Of a DNA stretch of 64,000 nt, positions 51,526-60,077 are shown piece after piece. The DNA is from CBDAQA01 sp965247815 (GTDB lineage: Bacteria; Planctomycetota; Phycisphaerae; Tepidisphaerales; Tepidisphaeraceae): contig CBDFHW010000025.1 of NCBI GenBank assembly GCA_965247815.1, positions 1 through 64,000 of the forward strand, in the 5' to 3' direction. The translations under genes were made by a program, and so were the position numbers. Position 1 is the first letter of the stretch, and each line of letters opens with the position of its first letter. The notes below the pieces were generated by a model. It worked only from the letters and a program-made list of their open reading frames with translations, was not told the DNA's origin and ran no database searches.

Positions 51526-52865
51526 ACGGCTCCTGCTTCCACTCGTGCCCGCGGCGCGGGGGTCGCGATCAATTCCTTCGCCGCGGTGTTCGCCAACGCC
51601 AGAGTCTCGTTGACGTTCAGCGTCCCGTTGGCGATGTGTGCCGAGTTAATGATGTGAACGCCGGGGATGCTGGTTTGCGTCGCGGGGAGCTTCGCGGAAT
51701 AGTCGATCGTCGAAATCGCCAGCACCCTTCGCACGCGTGAAATTTTGAACGCCAGCACGTCGGACTGTTTGAATTCCGGATACATCCTTTCGAGCGCGCC
51801 GACGAAAGAAGCTTGAATGTCGGCGTCTGACTGCTCGAACATGGGGTCGGCCGGGTCGACGTACTTGGGGAGATAGACCAGACAGTTCCCGCCGAGCTCG
51901 GCTCGGTCCACCAGCGTCGTCATTTCAATCACGGCCGTGAAGGGGACCCACGCGTCGATCAGGTTGGTCACGTAATAAGTCGCCAGCGGTTTCCTCAAAA
52001 GCACTGAGGCGCAGATGATGCCCTGATAGCGAATATCGTTCAGCTTTTTCTTTTCGGCCTCGCTCAGCGTCGGACACAACCGGGTCGCAACGGCCGACGG
52101 CATCGTCAGGATGACCTGATCAAACGTGCTGGTTTCCTCGTTGTTGAACTGAACGTCGACGGTGCCATCGGCGTTGGGTTCGACACTGCGGGCGGCGCAG
52201 TTCAGACGAATGTCAACGCCTGCCGAGCGAAGCTGTTCTTCGAACCGGTCGAAGAACCGGCCGTAGCCCTGCGGGAGGTAACCGAACATTTCTTTCTTCA
52301 AACCACTTCGGCGGGCGGCGTACATCCGCGCGATGATGGCCCAGATGAAAGCGGCTGACGCGTGCTCGTAATTTTCACCCAGCTTGGCCCGCAAGAGCGG
52401 CTTCCACATTTTGTCGAACACGTTGCGGCCGGACAGCTTGGTCAACCAATCGGTGACGCTGATCTTCTCGAGCTCTTTCCAGTTTTTCACGCGGGCGGCG
52501 TAGGCGATCGTCGCACCGAGCCGAAACTTGTCGACCAGCGACAGCGGCGGAAATTTCAGGAACTCGACGGAGTTGGACATCGAGTAAAGCCGGCCGTCCA
52601 TGTAGAAACCGGTCCGGGTCTCGACCCACTTCATTTCATCGTCAAGACCGAATTCTTTCAGCAGATCGCGGAGGTGAGAATCGGACAGCAGTGTGACGTG
52701 ATAGTGCCGGTCCCAGGTGATGCCGTTCAGTTCCCAGGCACTGGCGAGCCCGCCGAGCTCGGGCGCGGATTCGAATAAGGTGACTTGGTGCCCGGCCTTG
52801 GCCAGCCGATACCCGAGCGTCATGCCGAGGACACCACCACCGAGGATTGCGAAGGATTGAGACAT
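51522..52865 (-). CDS. NAD(P)/FAD-dependent oxidoreductase, amine-oxidase type
   Basis: Protein of 447 aa. An N-terminal FAD-binding Rossmann motif (FAILGGGVLGMTLGYRLAKAG) is followed by FESAPELGGLASAW, and the fold resembles protoporphyrinogen oxidase and UDP-galactopyranose mutase relatives. Such flavoproteins are common in polysaccharide clusters, where they act on sugar or lipid-sugar substrates; the reaction here is not determined. ATG 52865 (MSQSFAILGG) is preferred to the upstream TTG 52871. The stop overlaps the deacetylase start. Confidence 0.82.
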   Translation of the reverse strand: MSQSFAILGGGVLGMTLGYRLAKAGHQVTLFESAPELGGLASAWELNGITWDRHYHVTLLSDSHLRDLLKEFGLDDEMKWVETRTGFYMDGRLYSMSNSVEFLKFPPLSLVDKFRLGATIAYAARVKNWKELEKISVTDWLTKLSGRNVFDKMWKPLLRAKLGENYEHASAAFIWAIIARMYAARRSGLKKEMFGYLPQGYGRFFDRFEEQLRSAGVDIRLNCAARSVEPNADGTVDVQFNNEETSTFDQVILTMPSAVATRLCPTLSEAEKKKLNDIRYQGIICASVLLRKPLATYYVTNLIDAWVPFTAVIEMTTLVDRAELGGNCLVYLPKYVDPADPMFEQSDADIQASFVGALERMYPEFKQSDVLAFKISRVRRVLAISTIDYSAKLPATQTSIPGVHIINSAHIANGTLNVNETLALANTAAKELIATPAPRARVEAGAV

Positions 52866-52920
52866 CAGCAATTACCGAAACGCTAAGCTGACTATCGACG
52901 GAACCTCGACGCAGCATCGC

Positions 52921-53538
52921 TTACGCGGCTTCCGATTCGGTAATCGTCTGGCCCTTCAGGGCGTAGGAGGCGCTGCAGGCGGAGCAGGTAACCGTACCAT
53001 CGGGTGTTCCGTCACCGAACCGTAACAGCGGCTGGCCGCATTTGCACACCGCGCCGACGCTCTTGGCCGGGTGGCCGATCGCCAGGTGAAAATCGGGCAC
53101 GCTTTTGGTCACCAGGGACCCCATCCCGATCATGGCCCAACGGCCGATGGTCAGGTCGTTACCGATCGTGCAGCCCGCGCCGATGGTCGCGCCTTCACGG
53201 ACCAGCGTGGGAAGGGTGTGCTCGTCGGGGTCGCTCGACCGCAGCGTTTTCAGGTCAGGCATCGTCGCGCGGGGGAACCGGTCGTTGGTGAAAATGGTGC
53301 CCGCGCTGATCATCACCCCGTCTTCGATCGTGACTGCATTGCAGACGTACACGAACGCGTTGATCTTCACGCGGTGCCCGATCGAGACGCCGTACGCGAT
53401 ATACGTCTTCTCGCCGATGATGCACTGCTCGCCGATGCTCGTACCGAACCGGACGTGCACGTTGTCCCAGACGCTCGTGCCTTCACCGATGGTTACGTCT
53501 TTTTCGATCAGCGCGGTCGGGTGGATGCGGGTGGCCAT
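52921..53538 (-). CDS. WbpD-like sugar N-acetyltransferase (hexapeptide repeat)
   Basis: Protein of 205 aa. Residues 3-155 are left-handed beta-helix hexapeptide repeats (IHPTALIEKDVTIGEGTSVW, IGAGCTIGNDLTIGRWAMIG) ending PDFHLAIGHPAKSVG, as in WbpD/WlbB acetyltransferases. Those use acetyl-CoA to acetylate the 3-amino group of a UDP-2-acetamido-3-amino uronic acid. The C-terminal 45 residues hold CKCG and CSAC, four Cys fitting a small zinc ribbon. It lies between the WbpB-like and oxidoreductase genes in one transcription unit. Confidence 0.85.
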   Translation of the reverse strand: MATRIHPTALIEKDVTIGEGTSVWDNVHVRFGTSIGEQCIIGEKTYIAYGVSIGHRVKINAFVYVCNAVTIEDGVMISAGTIFTNDRFPRATMPDLKTLRSSDPDEHTLPTLVREGATIGAGCTIGNDLTIGRWAMIGMGSLVTKSVPDFHLAIGHPAKSVGAVCKCGQPLLRFGDGTPDGTVTCSACSASYALKGQTITESEAA

Positions 53539-53560
53539 TTCACTGCTCGCAAAAAATAAA

Positions 53561-54568
53561 TCAGGCGGCCTTGGGTTTTGGCGCGCCGTTGACGGCGACC
53601 CAGTTGTGCTGCTTGAGCGAGGAATACGCCGCTTCGATGACCTTCACGCTGGCCAGCGCGTCCTCGGCGGTGATCAGCAATTGCGCTTCGCCGCGGATGC
53701 TGCGGGCGAAGTTGTCCAATTGGCTGCCGAACGCCTGGACCTTGTTATATCCTTTGCCGAAGACGACCCAGTCGCGGCTCGAGCTCTGGCGGTATTTGCT
53801 TTCCTTCCAGCCGACGCTGATCGTTCCGTTCGAGCCGTAGATATTGAGGTAGCTGTCGAGTTCCTTGTTGATGCTCCAGGAAAGGTCGACGTTCCCCATT
53901 ACCCCGGCGGTGCTTCGGACGAAGACGCGAACCGTGTCCTCGACGGCCAAGCCCTGCACGCGTTTCCCTTCGACCACCTGTACGTCGGAAATCGGGCCCA
54001 GGAAGTAGCGGATAATGTCCACGCTGTGCGCGCCGTTATCGATCAGGACGCCGCCGCCGCTCACTTTCGGGTTGCTGTTCCAGCGGTTGTTCATGTCGAC
54101 CCGGCTCGTGAAGGCGTTCTCGAACAGGATCACTTCACCAAGAATCCCGCTGGTGACAATGCTTTTCGCGCGGATGACGTCTTCGACGTAACGAAACTTG
54201 GAGCCCATGGTTAGCGTCGCGCCGGACCGGTGGGCCGCGTCGATCATCTGCTGGGCGTTGACCGAATCGATCGCGAGCGGTTTTTCGCAGAGCACATTGA
54301 TGCCCTTTCCCAGGAAATACGTGCTGATCTCCGGGTGGGTCACCGGCGGGGTGCAGACGATGACGGCCTCGAACTTTTCCTTGTCGGTCATGGTCTGGTA
54401 GGACTCGTAGCTGGGGCAGTTAAAACCCTGCGCCAGGGCCTTGGCGGCCTCGGGTCGTGCGTCGGCGACGGCGACCAGCTGGGCGGTCTCAGACTTTTCA
54501 AAAGCCTGCGCGTAGCTCTGTGAAATCGCGCCCGCTCCGACCATCGCAAATTTAACTTTCGAATTCAT
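53561..54568 (-). CDS. Gfo/Idh/MocA oxidoreductase (WbpB-like)
   Basis: Protein of 335 aa. The NAD-binding Rossmann motif is AMVGAGAISQSYAQAF at the N terminus, the conserved Lys is in VLCEKPLAIDS near residue 97, and GGGVLIDNGAHSVDIIRYFLG marks the substrate-side helix. Next to WbpE- and WbpD-like enzymes it fits WbpB, which oxidises the 3-position of UDP-GlcNAcA to the 3-keto sugar. The specific role is inferred from context. Confidence 0.85.
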   Translation of the reverse strand: MNSKVKFAMVGAGAISQSYAQAFEKSETAQLVAVADARPEAAKALAQGFNCPSYESYQTMTDKEKFEAVIVCTPPVTHPEISTYFLGKGINVLCEKPLAIDSVNAQQMIDAAHRSGATLTMGSKFRYVEDVIRAKSIVTSGILGEVILFENAFTSRVDMNNRWNSNPKVSGGGVLIDNGAHSVDIIRYFLGPISDVQVVEGKRVQGLAVEDTVRVFVRSTAGVMGNVDLSWSINKELDSYLNIYGSNGTISVGWKESKYRQSSSRDWVVFGKGYNKVQAFGSQLDNFARSIRGEAQLLITAEDALASVKVIEAAYSSLKQHNWVAVNGAPKPKAA

Positions 54569-54611
54569 TTCGAGATCTCCCGGAACTCAACAGAAATCAA
54601 TGACGATCCAC

Positions 54612-55859
54612 TCAGGCCGCGGTCAACTGCTTCACCGCTTCGTGCACCGAGTCGGCGATGTAATCCAGGTGTTCGTCGGTGTATTTTTCGTTCCAGGGAA
54701 GCACGAGCACATTTTCGAGCGCTTCGAACGTCCCGGGGAATTTCGCGCGCGAGTAATCGACCGCCTCGGGACGCGCGAGCGTGAACGGCCAACGGCTTTC
54801 ACCAAACGTCCGCTGCTTGGCGATCACCTCGCAGGCGAACGCCGGCTTCTGGATGTAGCGGGGAGCCGATGCGATTCCCTTGGCTTTGAGGAGCTTGGCC
54901 AGTTCGACCGGACCGCCCGGGAAGACCGACTTGTCGACCCGCAGGCAATACTTCCACCACGTACAAACGTTACCCGGGTGAACGACCGGGGTTTCGATCC
55001 CGCGGATTCCGCTGAGCTTTGCCGTCAGCTTGTCGGCCATCGACGAACGATGATTGGCGACCGCCTTCAGTTTCGGTAACTGGGCGACGGCGACCGCGCC
55101 CTGCAGCTCGGTCATGCGGTAGTTGAGCGCGATAAAATAATGGTCCGGGTTCGGGTCGCCGTACCCCCAGGCCTTGTTGATCAGCAGATAGATCCGGCGG
55201 GCGACCGCCGGGTCGTCCGTGACGCAGATACCGCCCTCGCCGGTGGTGATGTGCTTACCCTGCTGCAGGCTGAAGCAGCCGACCTTGCCGAAAGTGCCCA
55301 CGAACTTGCCGTGGTGGGTGGCCAGGAACGACTGTGCCGTGTCTTCGATCACGGGGATGTTGCGTTCGTTCGCCAGCGCCATGATCGAAGTCATGTCGCA
55401 CGGATTGCCGAACAGGTGCGTGACGATGATCGCCTTGGTCTTCGGGCTGATCTGCCTGGCGATGCTCTCGGCAGTCACGTTGTACGTGTGCGGGTCGACG
55501 TCGGCGAAAACCGGGATCGCGCCCTGATAAATGATCGGGGTCAGCGCGCCCATGTCGGTGATCGACGTGGTAATGATTTCGTCGCCCGGCTCGGGGTTGA
55601 TGGCGGCAATCGCGCAGTGAACGGCGGCGCTGCCGCTCGAACAAGCCCAGGCGAATTTCGCGCCGACGAGGGCGGCGAACTCTTTCTCCAGGGCCTTGAC
55701 GTATTCGCCCTTGGTGCTGGTCAGCGTGCCGGTCCGGAGGCAGGCGCTGACGGCCGCGATCTCTTCCTCACCGAGTGTCCGCCCGGTCGCGTCCTGGTCG
55801 GACGGAAGGGACATCAGCTTCTTGGGGGTCACACTCATTGGGTTTGCCATCGTTGTCAT
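54612..55859 (-). CDS. DegT/DnrJ/EryC1/StrS aminotransferase (WbpE-like)
   Basis: PLP-dependent sugar aminotransferase of about 415 aa. SSGSAAVHCAIAAI and VIEDTAQSF hold PLP-contact positions, and the Schiff-base Lys is in FSLQQGKHITTGEGG. It would transaminate a keto sugar, here probably the 3-keto product of the WbpB-like enzyme. ATG 55859 has AAAGGTGAG upstream at proper spacing. The alternative GTG 55871 overlaps the preceding stop as GTGA; either way the two genes are coupled. Confidence 0.86.
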   Translation of the reverse strand: MTTMANPMSVTPKKLMSLPSDQDATGRTLGEEEIAAVSACLRTGTLTSTKGEYVKALEKEFAALVGAKFAWACSSGSAAVHCAIAAINPEPGDEIITTSITDMGALTPIIYQGAIPVFADVDPHTYNVTAESIARQISPKTKAIIVTHLFGNPCDMTSIMALANERNIPVIEDTAQSFLATHHGKFVGTFGKVGCFSLQQGKHITTGEGGICVTDDPAVARRIYLLINKAWGYGDPNPDHYFIALNYRMTELQGAVAVAQLPKLKAVANHRSSMADKLTAKLSGIRGIETPVVHPGNVCTWWKYCLRVDKSVFPGGPVELAKLLKAKGIASAPRYIQKPAFACEVIAKQRTFGESRWPFTLARPEAVDYSRAKFPGTFEALENVLVLPWNEKYTDEHLDYIADSVHEAVKQLTAA

Positions 55860-55867
55860 ATTTTCTC

Positions 55868-56986
55868 TCACCTTTTAGCGTCGCGTTTCACGTCGGTCGC
55901 GGCACCGCGACTGCTCCTGTACGTCGTCGTTCCCAGATGGAACATCTGTTCGAAATAGCACTTGTTCTGTAAAGAAATCAGCCCGCAGGAGAGCAGTTGC
56001 ACGGCCGCGAGCAGGCTCATTCCCCCGATCAGGAAAGTACTCGGTGAAGCCTGCCAGGCAGCGGCGAGCCCGCGGGACTGAATCACGTCAACGAGCATCC
56101 ACAGCGCACACCAGGCGAACAGCGCGAGCGCGGTAACACCCGGGACGAGGAAAAACAGGATCGGCCGGTACAGGAAGCCGGACACGAGCAGCGTCGCGAC
56201 GTATTTTACGATCCGCATGCTCGACTTGCGTGCGGGCTTCCCGACCGGGGCGGCCGGGTCGGGGAGGTGCCATTTCAGCACGGCCGGGATCTCCTCGATC
56301 CGCGCCCGCAGCACCATCGCCTTGTAGAGGATCTCGCTGTTGACCTCCATGCCCATCGAATAAAAATCGACGGTCCGCAGGAATCGCGCGTCATACGCGC
56401 GAACCATGCCGGTCAGCGTTTTGAGTCGGCCGTGTGCGGCAATGGACAGAAATTTATTGGCGCCGACGCTGAGCAGTTTTCGCAGCGCAGGAACATTCTT
56501 GACCGCGCCGCCGTCCAGATACGGGGAGGCGAGAACGATTTTCGCGCGGGTTTTGATCAGCGTGTCGATGAGCCGTTCGATATGGTCCGGCGAATAGCTG
56601 AGGTCCATGTCGACGGTGACAATGTAGTCACCCCGGCACTGATTGAATGCGAATTTCAGTGCCTGCCCGAGGCCGAAGTTGACCACGTGGTCGAGCACGT
56701 GGACGTTCGGTTTGTCGGCCGCGAACGACTTGGCGATCAGGCTCGTGTTGTCTTTGCTGCCGTCGTTGACGACGATCAGTTCCCAGTCGTACTTGTAGGC
56801 CAGGGTGGCCATGTAGTCGCAGATCACGCCGAGGTTCTGCTGCACGATCGCGGCTTCGTTGTAGGCCGGGACCACGAGCGAGACCAGGGGTTTCTGGTCC
56901 GACGACAGTGAGTCCTCGGCCAAGTCGATTGAGTCGCCGTCGGGTTGACGTCGTGGGAAGAGGATGGATTGCGGGTCTGCGGACAT
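55868..56986 (-). CDS. Glycosyltransferase family 2, polyprenyl-phosphate type
   Basis: GT-A enzyme of 372 aa. The domain starts at residue 34 (LVSLVVPAYNEAAIVQQNL), with IVVNDGSKDNTS and the metal-binding DMDLSYSP. Two or three C-terminal membrane segments (FLYRPILFFLVPGVTALALF and a last one near residue 335) give the layout of dolichol/undecaprenyl-phosphate sugar synthases such as ArnC or DPM1. It probably loads a sugar onto a lipid carrier for this cluster. It overlaps the aminotransferase region by four bases if the latter starts at GTG. Confidence 0.86.
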   Translation of the reverse strand: MSADPQSILFPRRQPDGDSIDLAEDSLSSDQKPLVSLVVPAYNEAAIVQQNLGVICDYMATLAYKYDWELIVVNDGSKDNTSLIAKSFAADKPNVHVLDHVVNFGLGQALKFAFNQCRGDYIVTVDMDLSYSPDHIERLIDTLIKTRAKIVLASPYLDGGAVKNVPALRKLLSVGANKFLSIAAHGRLKTLTGMVRAYDARFLRTVDFYSMGMEVNSEILYKAMVLRARIEEIPAVLKWHLPDPAAPVGKPARKSSMRIVKYVATLLVSGFLYRPILFFLVPGVTALALFAWCALWMLVDVIQSRGLAAAWQASPSTFLIGGMSLLAAVQLLSCGLISLQNKCYFEQMFHLGTTTYRSSRGAATDVKRDAKR

Positions 56987-57047
56987 ATTTCCAGTCGTGT
57001 ACGACTTTCATTTACAACGATCACCGGGCGTGCGGCCCGGAGATGTT

Positions 57048-58211
57048 TCAGTTCACGCTCGGCCGCGCGTCGGACGCCGCGAATCCTTTTTCCAGTGCGG
57101 CGACGATTTTCGCTGCCGCGGTCCCGTCACCGAACGGGTTTCCGATCGATTTTACTTTTCGCGTCCAACTCGTCGGCGTCAGAGCCTCTTCGAGTGCGTC
57201 TTTCAATTGCCACGGCTGGCCCACCAATTTCGCGCACCCGGCGTCGACCGCCTCGGGGCGTTCGGTGTTTTCCCGCAGCACGAGCAGGGCTTTGCCCAGC
57301 GTCGGCGCTTCTTCCTGAACGCCGCCCGAATCCGAAACGATGATCCAGGCCTTCGACATCATCAACACGAACTGCTGGTAATCGAGCGGGTCGATCAGGT
57401 GGACCCGGTCGCAGTTACCCAGAATTTCTTTTGCCGGTCCGCTGACCGACGGGTTCGGGTGCATCGGGAACACCAACGTCGTTCCCGTATGGTTTCGGAC
57501 GAATTCGAGCAGCACTTTCAGATTATCCGCCATCTTCGTTCCGAAACTCTCGCGGCGGTGTGTCGTCAGCAGGATCCGGTCGAGCTTATCGGTCTTTGCG
57601 AGCAAGTCTGTAACGGCTGCGGAAGGCTTGGCCCGTTCTACGGTGTTCAATAGCGCGTCGACGACGGGGTTCCCGGTAAGGAACACACGGTCGACGGGGA
57701 TCCCCTCGGCGAGCAACGTTTTCTGATTCTGCGTGGTCGAGGCGAAATGCCAGGTCGCGACCCGCGAAATCATCTGGCGATTCATTTCTTCGGGGAAAGG
57801 GCTGTCACGATTCCCGCTGCGAAGGCCCGCCTCGATGTGTCCGACCGGAATATTTCGGTGGAAAGCTGCAAGCGCCCCGGCCAACGCGGTCGTGGTGTCC
57901 CCCTGCACGAGTACTGCGTCGGGTTTTTCCTGCACCAGGATCGGATCCAGCGCCGCGAGCACTCTTGATGCAAGGCTGCTCAGCGTCTGGTTCGGCTGCA
58001 TCACCTTCAGGTCGTGGTCGAGCCGAATTTCAAAGTCTTTGATCAGGGGCTGTAAGAGGTCCGTGTGCTGCGACGACGAGACGTTGCAGGTGATAAACCG
58101 GTCACTCGAGCCGAGCAACTCCCGAATGACCGGAGCGACCTTGATTACTTCGGGTCGCGTCCCGAAGAGCGTTAGAATTTTGCGAACCCGTGCATCCGAT
58201 CGAACCATCAT
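57048..58211 (-). CDS. wecB: UDP-N-acetylglucosamine 2-epimerase (WecB/WbpI family)
   Basis: Protein of 387 aa, normal length for the family. The start ILTLFGTRPEVIKVAPVIREL, the substrate loop QGDTTTALAGAL, the acidic active-site segment HIEAGLRSGNRDSPFPEEMNR and the His in TTHRRESFG are all present. It interconverts UDP-GlcNAc and UDP-ManNAc. Beside WbpB-, WbpE- and WbpD-like genes it may instead be a WbpI, epimerising the diacetamido uronic acid, since the two differ little in sequence. It is the first gene of the minus-strand polysaccharide unit. Confidence 0.9.
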   Translation of the reverse strand: MMVRSDARVRKILTLFGTRPEVIKVAPVIRELLGSSDRFITCNVSSSQHTDLLQPLIKDFEIRLDHDLKVMQPNQTLSSLASRVLAALDPILVQEKPDAVLVQGDTTTALAGALAAFHRNIPVGHIEAGLRSGNRDSPFPEEMNRQMISRVATWHFASTTQNQKTLLAEGIPVDRVFLTGNPVVDALLNTVERAKPSAAVTDLLAKTDKLDRILLTTHRRESFGTKMADNLKVLLEFVRNHTGTTLVFPMHPNPSVSGPAKEILGNCDRVHLIDPLDYQQFVLMMSKAWIIVSDSGGVQEEAPTLGKALLVLRENTERPEAVDAGCAKLVGQPWQLKDALEEALTPTSWTRKVKSIGNPFGDGTAAAKIVAALEKGFAASDARPSVN

Positions 58212-58744
58212 TTCTCCGAACAGACTTCAACCGGTGACGCTGAGGCCAATCAGTACAACACCCGAGCAATTTAAAAGTCGGCTTTCGCCCGGCCCCACTG
58301 AAGCAATGCAACGCGCCCATAACCTGCCGAAAGCCGAGCAAATAATAACAACCCCGGAACGTGCTGAACAGCGAAACGGGAAAGACTTGCTACCGTATAA
58401 AATCTGAAAATACCGGTCGCGCAACGGTGCACCCCGGCTTTTGTCGCGGGTCGGGCTTCTGGCCGTTCACGGTCAAATGGCTGTCTTTGCGGCGGAAATC
58501 GTCGATTTTAATCAAAGAAGCAGGTCAAGAACGACGATGATTGGCGATCCAGCTGCGGTAATCTGCCGGAGATGGGCAATCTTCGGAAGGTTCGGCCCGA
58601 TGGGAAAGGTTTGTCGATTGTAACATGAGTTCTCGACAAGACATGGTCGGTGTTGTATCGTCATCCACAGTGTGCAGTCTGTGGGTGAAGAGGTTGTCGG
58701 TGGAACCGACCTTCCCCTTACGCCCTGCACCATTAGGAAAAACT
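58212..58744. promoter_or_regulatory. Divergent regulatory gap with two hairpins
   Basis: These 533 bases separate the epimerase unit from the PEP-CTERM-like gene and must hold both promoters, though no near-consensus -35/-10 pair is visible. CCACAG and CTGTGG (58665-58670 with 58679-58684) and GTCGGT and ACCGAC (58696-58701 with 58705-58710) form two perfect 6-bp hairpins just upstream of the latter gene's AGGAAAA ribosome site, so they may lie in its leader. Confidence 0.4.
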
Positions 58745-59362
58745 ATGTCCCCCCGGACCTTCTCGTGGTCGTTTGCGGTGGCTGCTGCATTGACCGTCGT
58801 TGCAGCGGCTCCCGCGGCCAAGGCTGACTTCACCCTGGTTTCTCAGAATCTGACGATCAATCGTCATGACAACATTGCCGACTTTAGCCTGACGTTCAAC
58901 CAGGCCCCCGATTTCGGCAACCTCGATTCGCTGGGGCGGCCGAACAATTCGTTCCAATATAATTTCGACGGCGACTTTCAGCCGGAATCGACCAACCCGA
59001 CGCACGATTGGACGGCGATCATCCGCGGTGACGAAATTCACTTCGGGGACGGAATTCGCATCCGCCAGGCCGACGGCGATGGCGGCAGCAACAGCGGCGG
59101 CTGGGGACCGGTCATCACCAGCGTCCCGATGCATCTGATCGGGAACAACGTCAGCTTCTCGGTTCCCACGGCCGACCTCGGGTACACCGGCGGGTCATAC
59201 CGCTACGACGTCTTCTCGCTCCACCACGGATCACAGACCGGTGATCAGAACGTCACCGTCGTTCCATTGCCGTCTGCGTTTTACTCGGGGCTTTTGGGCC
59301 TTACGCTCGTCGCCGGCGCCGGTGCTTACATCCGCCGCAGCAATCGCCTCGCGATCGGATAA
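58745..59362 (+). CDS. PEP-CTERM-like secreted protein (VPLP variant)
   Basis: Protein of 205 aa. Residues 1-26 are a signal peptide ending AAPAAKA. The middle is beta-rich with a Gly/Asp-rich loop (RQADGDGGSNSGG). The C terminus is VPLPSAFYSG followed by a hydrophobic helix and RRSNR, the three-part sorting signal of PEP-CTERM proteins in its VPLP variant. An exosortase would cleave and anchor it, but none is encoded in the window. ATG 58745 follows AGGAAAA; the longer upstream frame would destroy the signal peptide. Function unknown. Confidence 0.75.
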   Translation: MSPRTFSWSFAVAAALTVVAAAPAAKADFTLVSQNLTINRHDNIADFSLTFNQAPDFGNLDSLGRPNNSFQYNFDGDFQPESTNPTHDWTAIIRGDEIHFGDGIRIRQADGDGGSNSGGWGPVITSVPMHLIGNNVSFSVPTADLGYTGGSYRYDVFSLHHGSQTGDQNVTVVPLPSAFYSGLLGLTLVAGAGAYIRRSNRLAIG

Positions 59363-59379
59363 CTCGAACAGCGACACAC

Positions 59380-59901
59380 TCATTTGGTCGGCTGCGTTGC
59401 CGGCGGGTTCGCCCGCGCGTCGCCCATCCAACCCAGCCCGGACTTCAGAGTTTTCGCCAGTGAGGTCGCGTCGCCTTCGCCTTGAAAGCGGATCACGCTG
59501 ATCCTCGGTTTGTCACTGATGAACATCGGCCCGACGCCGGCGACCTGAATCGCGGCACCCGCGCGAATGGCGTCGACGACGTCATTCGTTTCGTAGTCGG
59601 TGCAGCAGAATTGCCCGACCACCCGCGTCTTCCCGCAGGAACATCTGAAGAAGTGGAACTCCGACGCGATTCCGGCCGCGATCGGAACTTCCATGCTGTC
59701 GACTGCCAAGTTCAGGTCCGTGCGGGGCAACGTGAAGGTGTAGACGCCGTCCTTCAGGCTTCCCTGACTGCCGACCAGCGCGTCCAGAGGTTTCCAGTCG
59801 TACGGCGGCGGGGCGGGTTCGTTTTCGTCCGCCCGCAGCACGTGCGAGGCCGCGAGCAAAAGGGTGCCGAGCAGCAACGCGACCGGTGTTGTTTTTCGCA
59901 T
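59380..59901 (-). CDS. DUF1259-like secreted protein
   Basis: Protein of 173 aa with a signal peptide (residues 1-24, TPVALLLGTLLLAASHVLRA). The region from residue 35 follows the DUF1259 (LppY/LpqO-like) pattern: LDALVGSQGSLKDGVYTFTLPRTDLNLA, split in the family at VYTFTLPR, then a hydrophobic core ending GEGDATSLAKTLKSGLG. A CSC...CC cluster (FRCSCGKTRVVGQFCC) suggests metal binding or disulfides. ATG 59901 has GGAG nearby; a longer frame to 59934 would bury the signal peptide. Role unknown. Confidence 0.6.
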   Translation of the reverse strand: MRKTTPVALLLGTLLLAASHVLRADENEPAPPPYDWKPLDALVGSQGSLKDGVYTFTLPRTDLNLAVDSMEVPIAAGIASEFHFFRCSCGKTRVVGQFCCTDYETNDVVDAIRAGAAIQVAGVGPMFISDKPRISVIRFQGEGDATSLAKTLKSGLGWMGDARANPPATQPTK

Positions 59902-60077
59902 GAGTCTCCAGTTCTCAGGGACACCCAGCTTCACCGCTTTCTGTGCAGATTGTCAAATCAGACCTCGCTGCAGCCGGCGGACTTACGCGTGTTGCCCTTC
60001 GCCGAGCGACGATGTTTCGCGTGCTTGGCTGGGCTCCGCAATCGACAGCGGCGTTGTCTTGCTCATAATTGGACGGG

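Noticed and set aside
53105..54214. Plus-strand open frame over the WbpD- and WbpB-like genes
   Set aside because: Spans two opposite-strand genes with clear families; translation is not protein-like.
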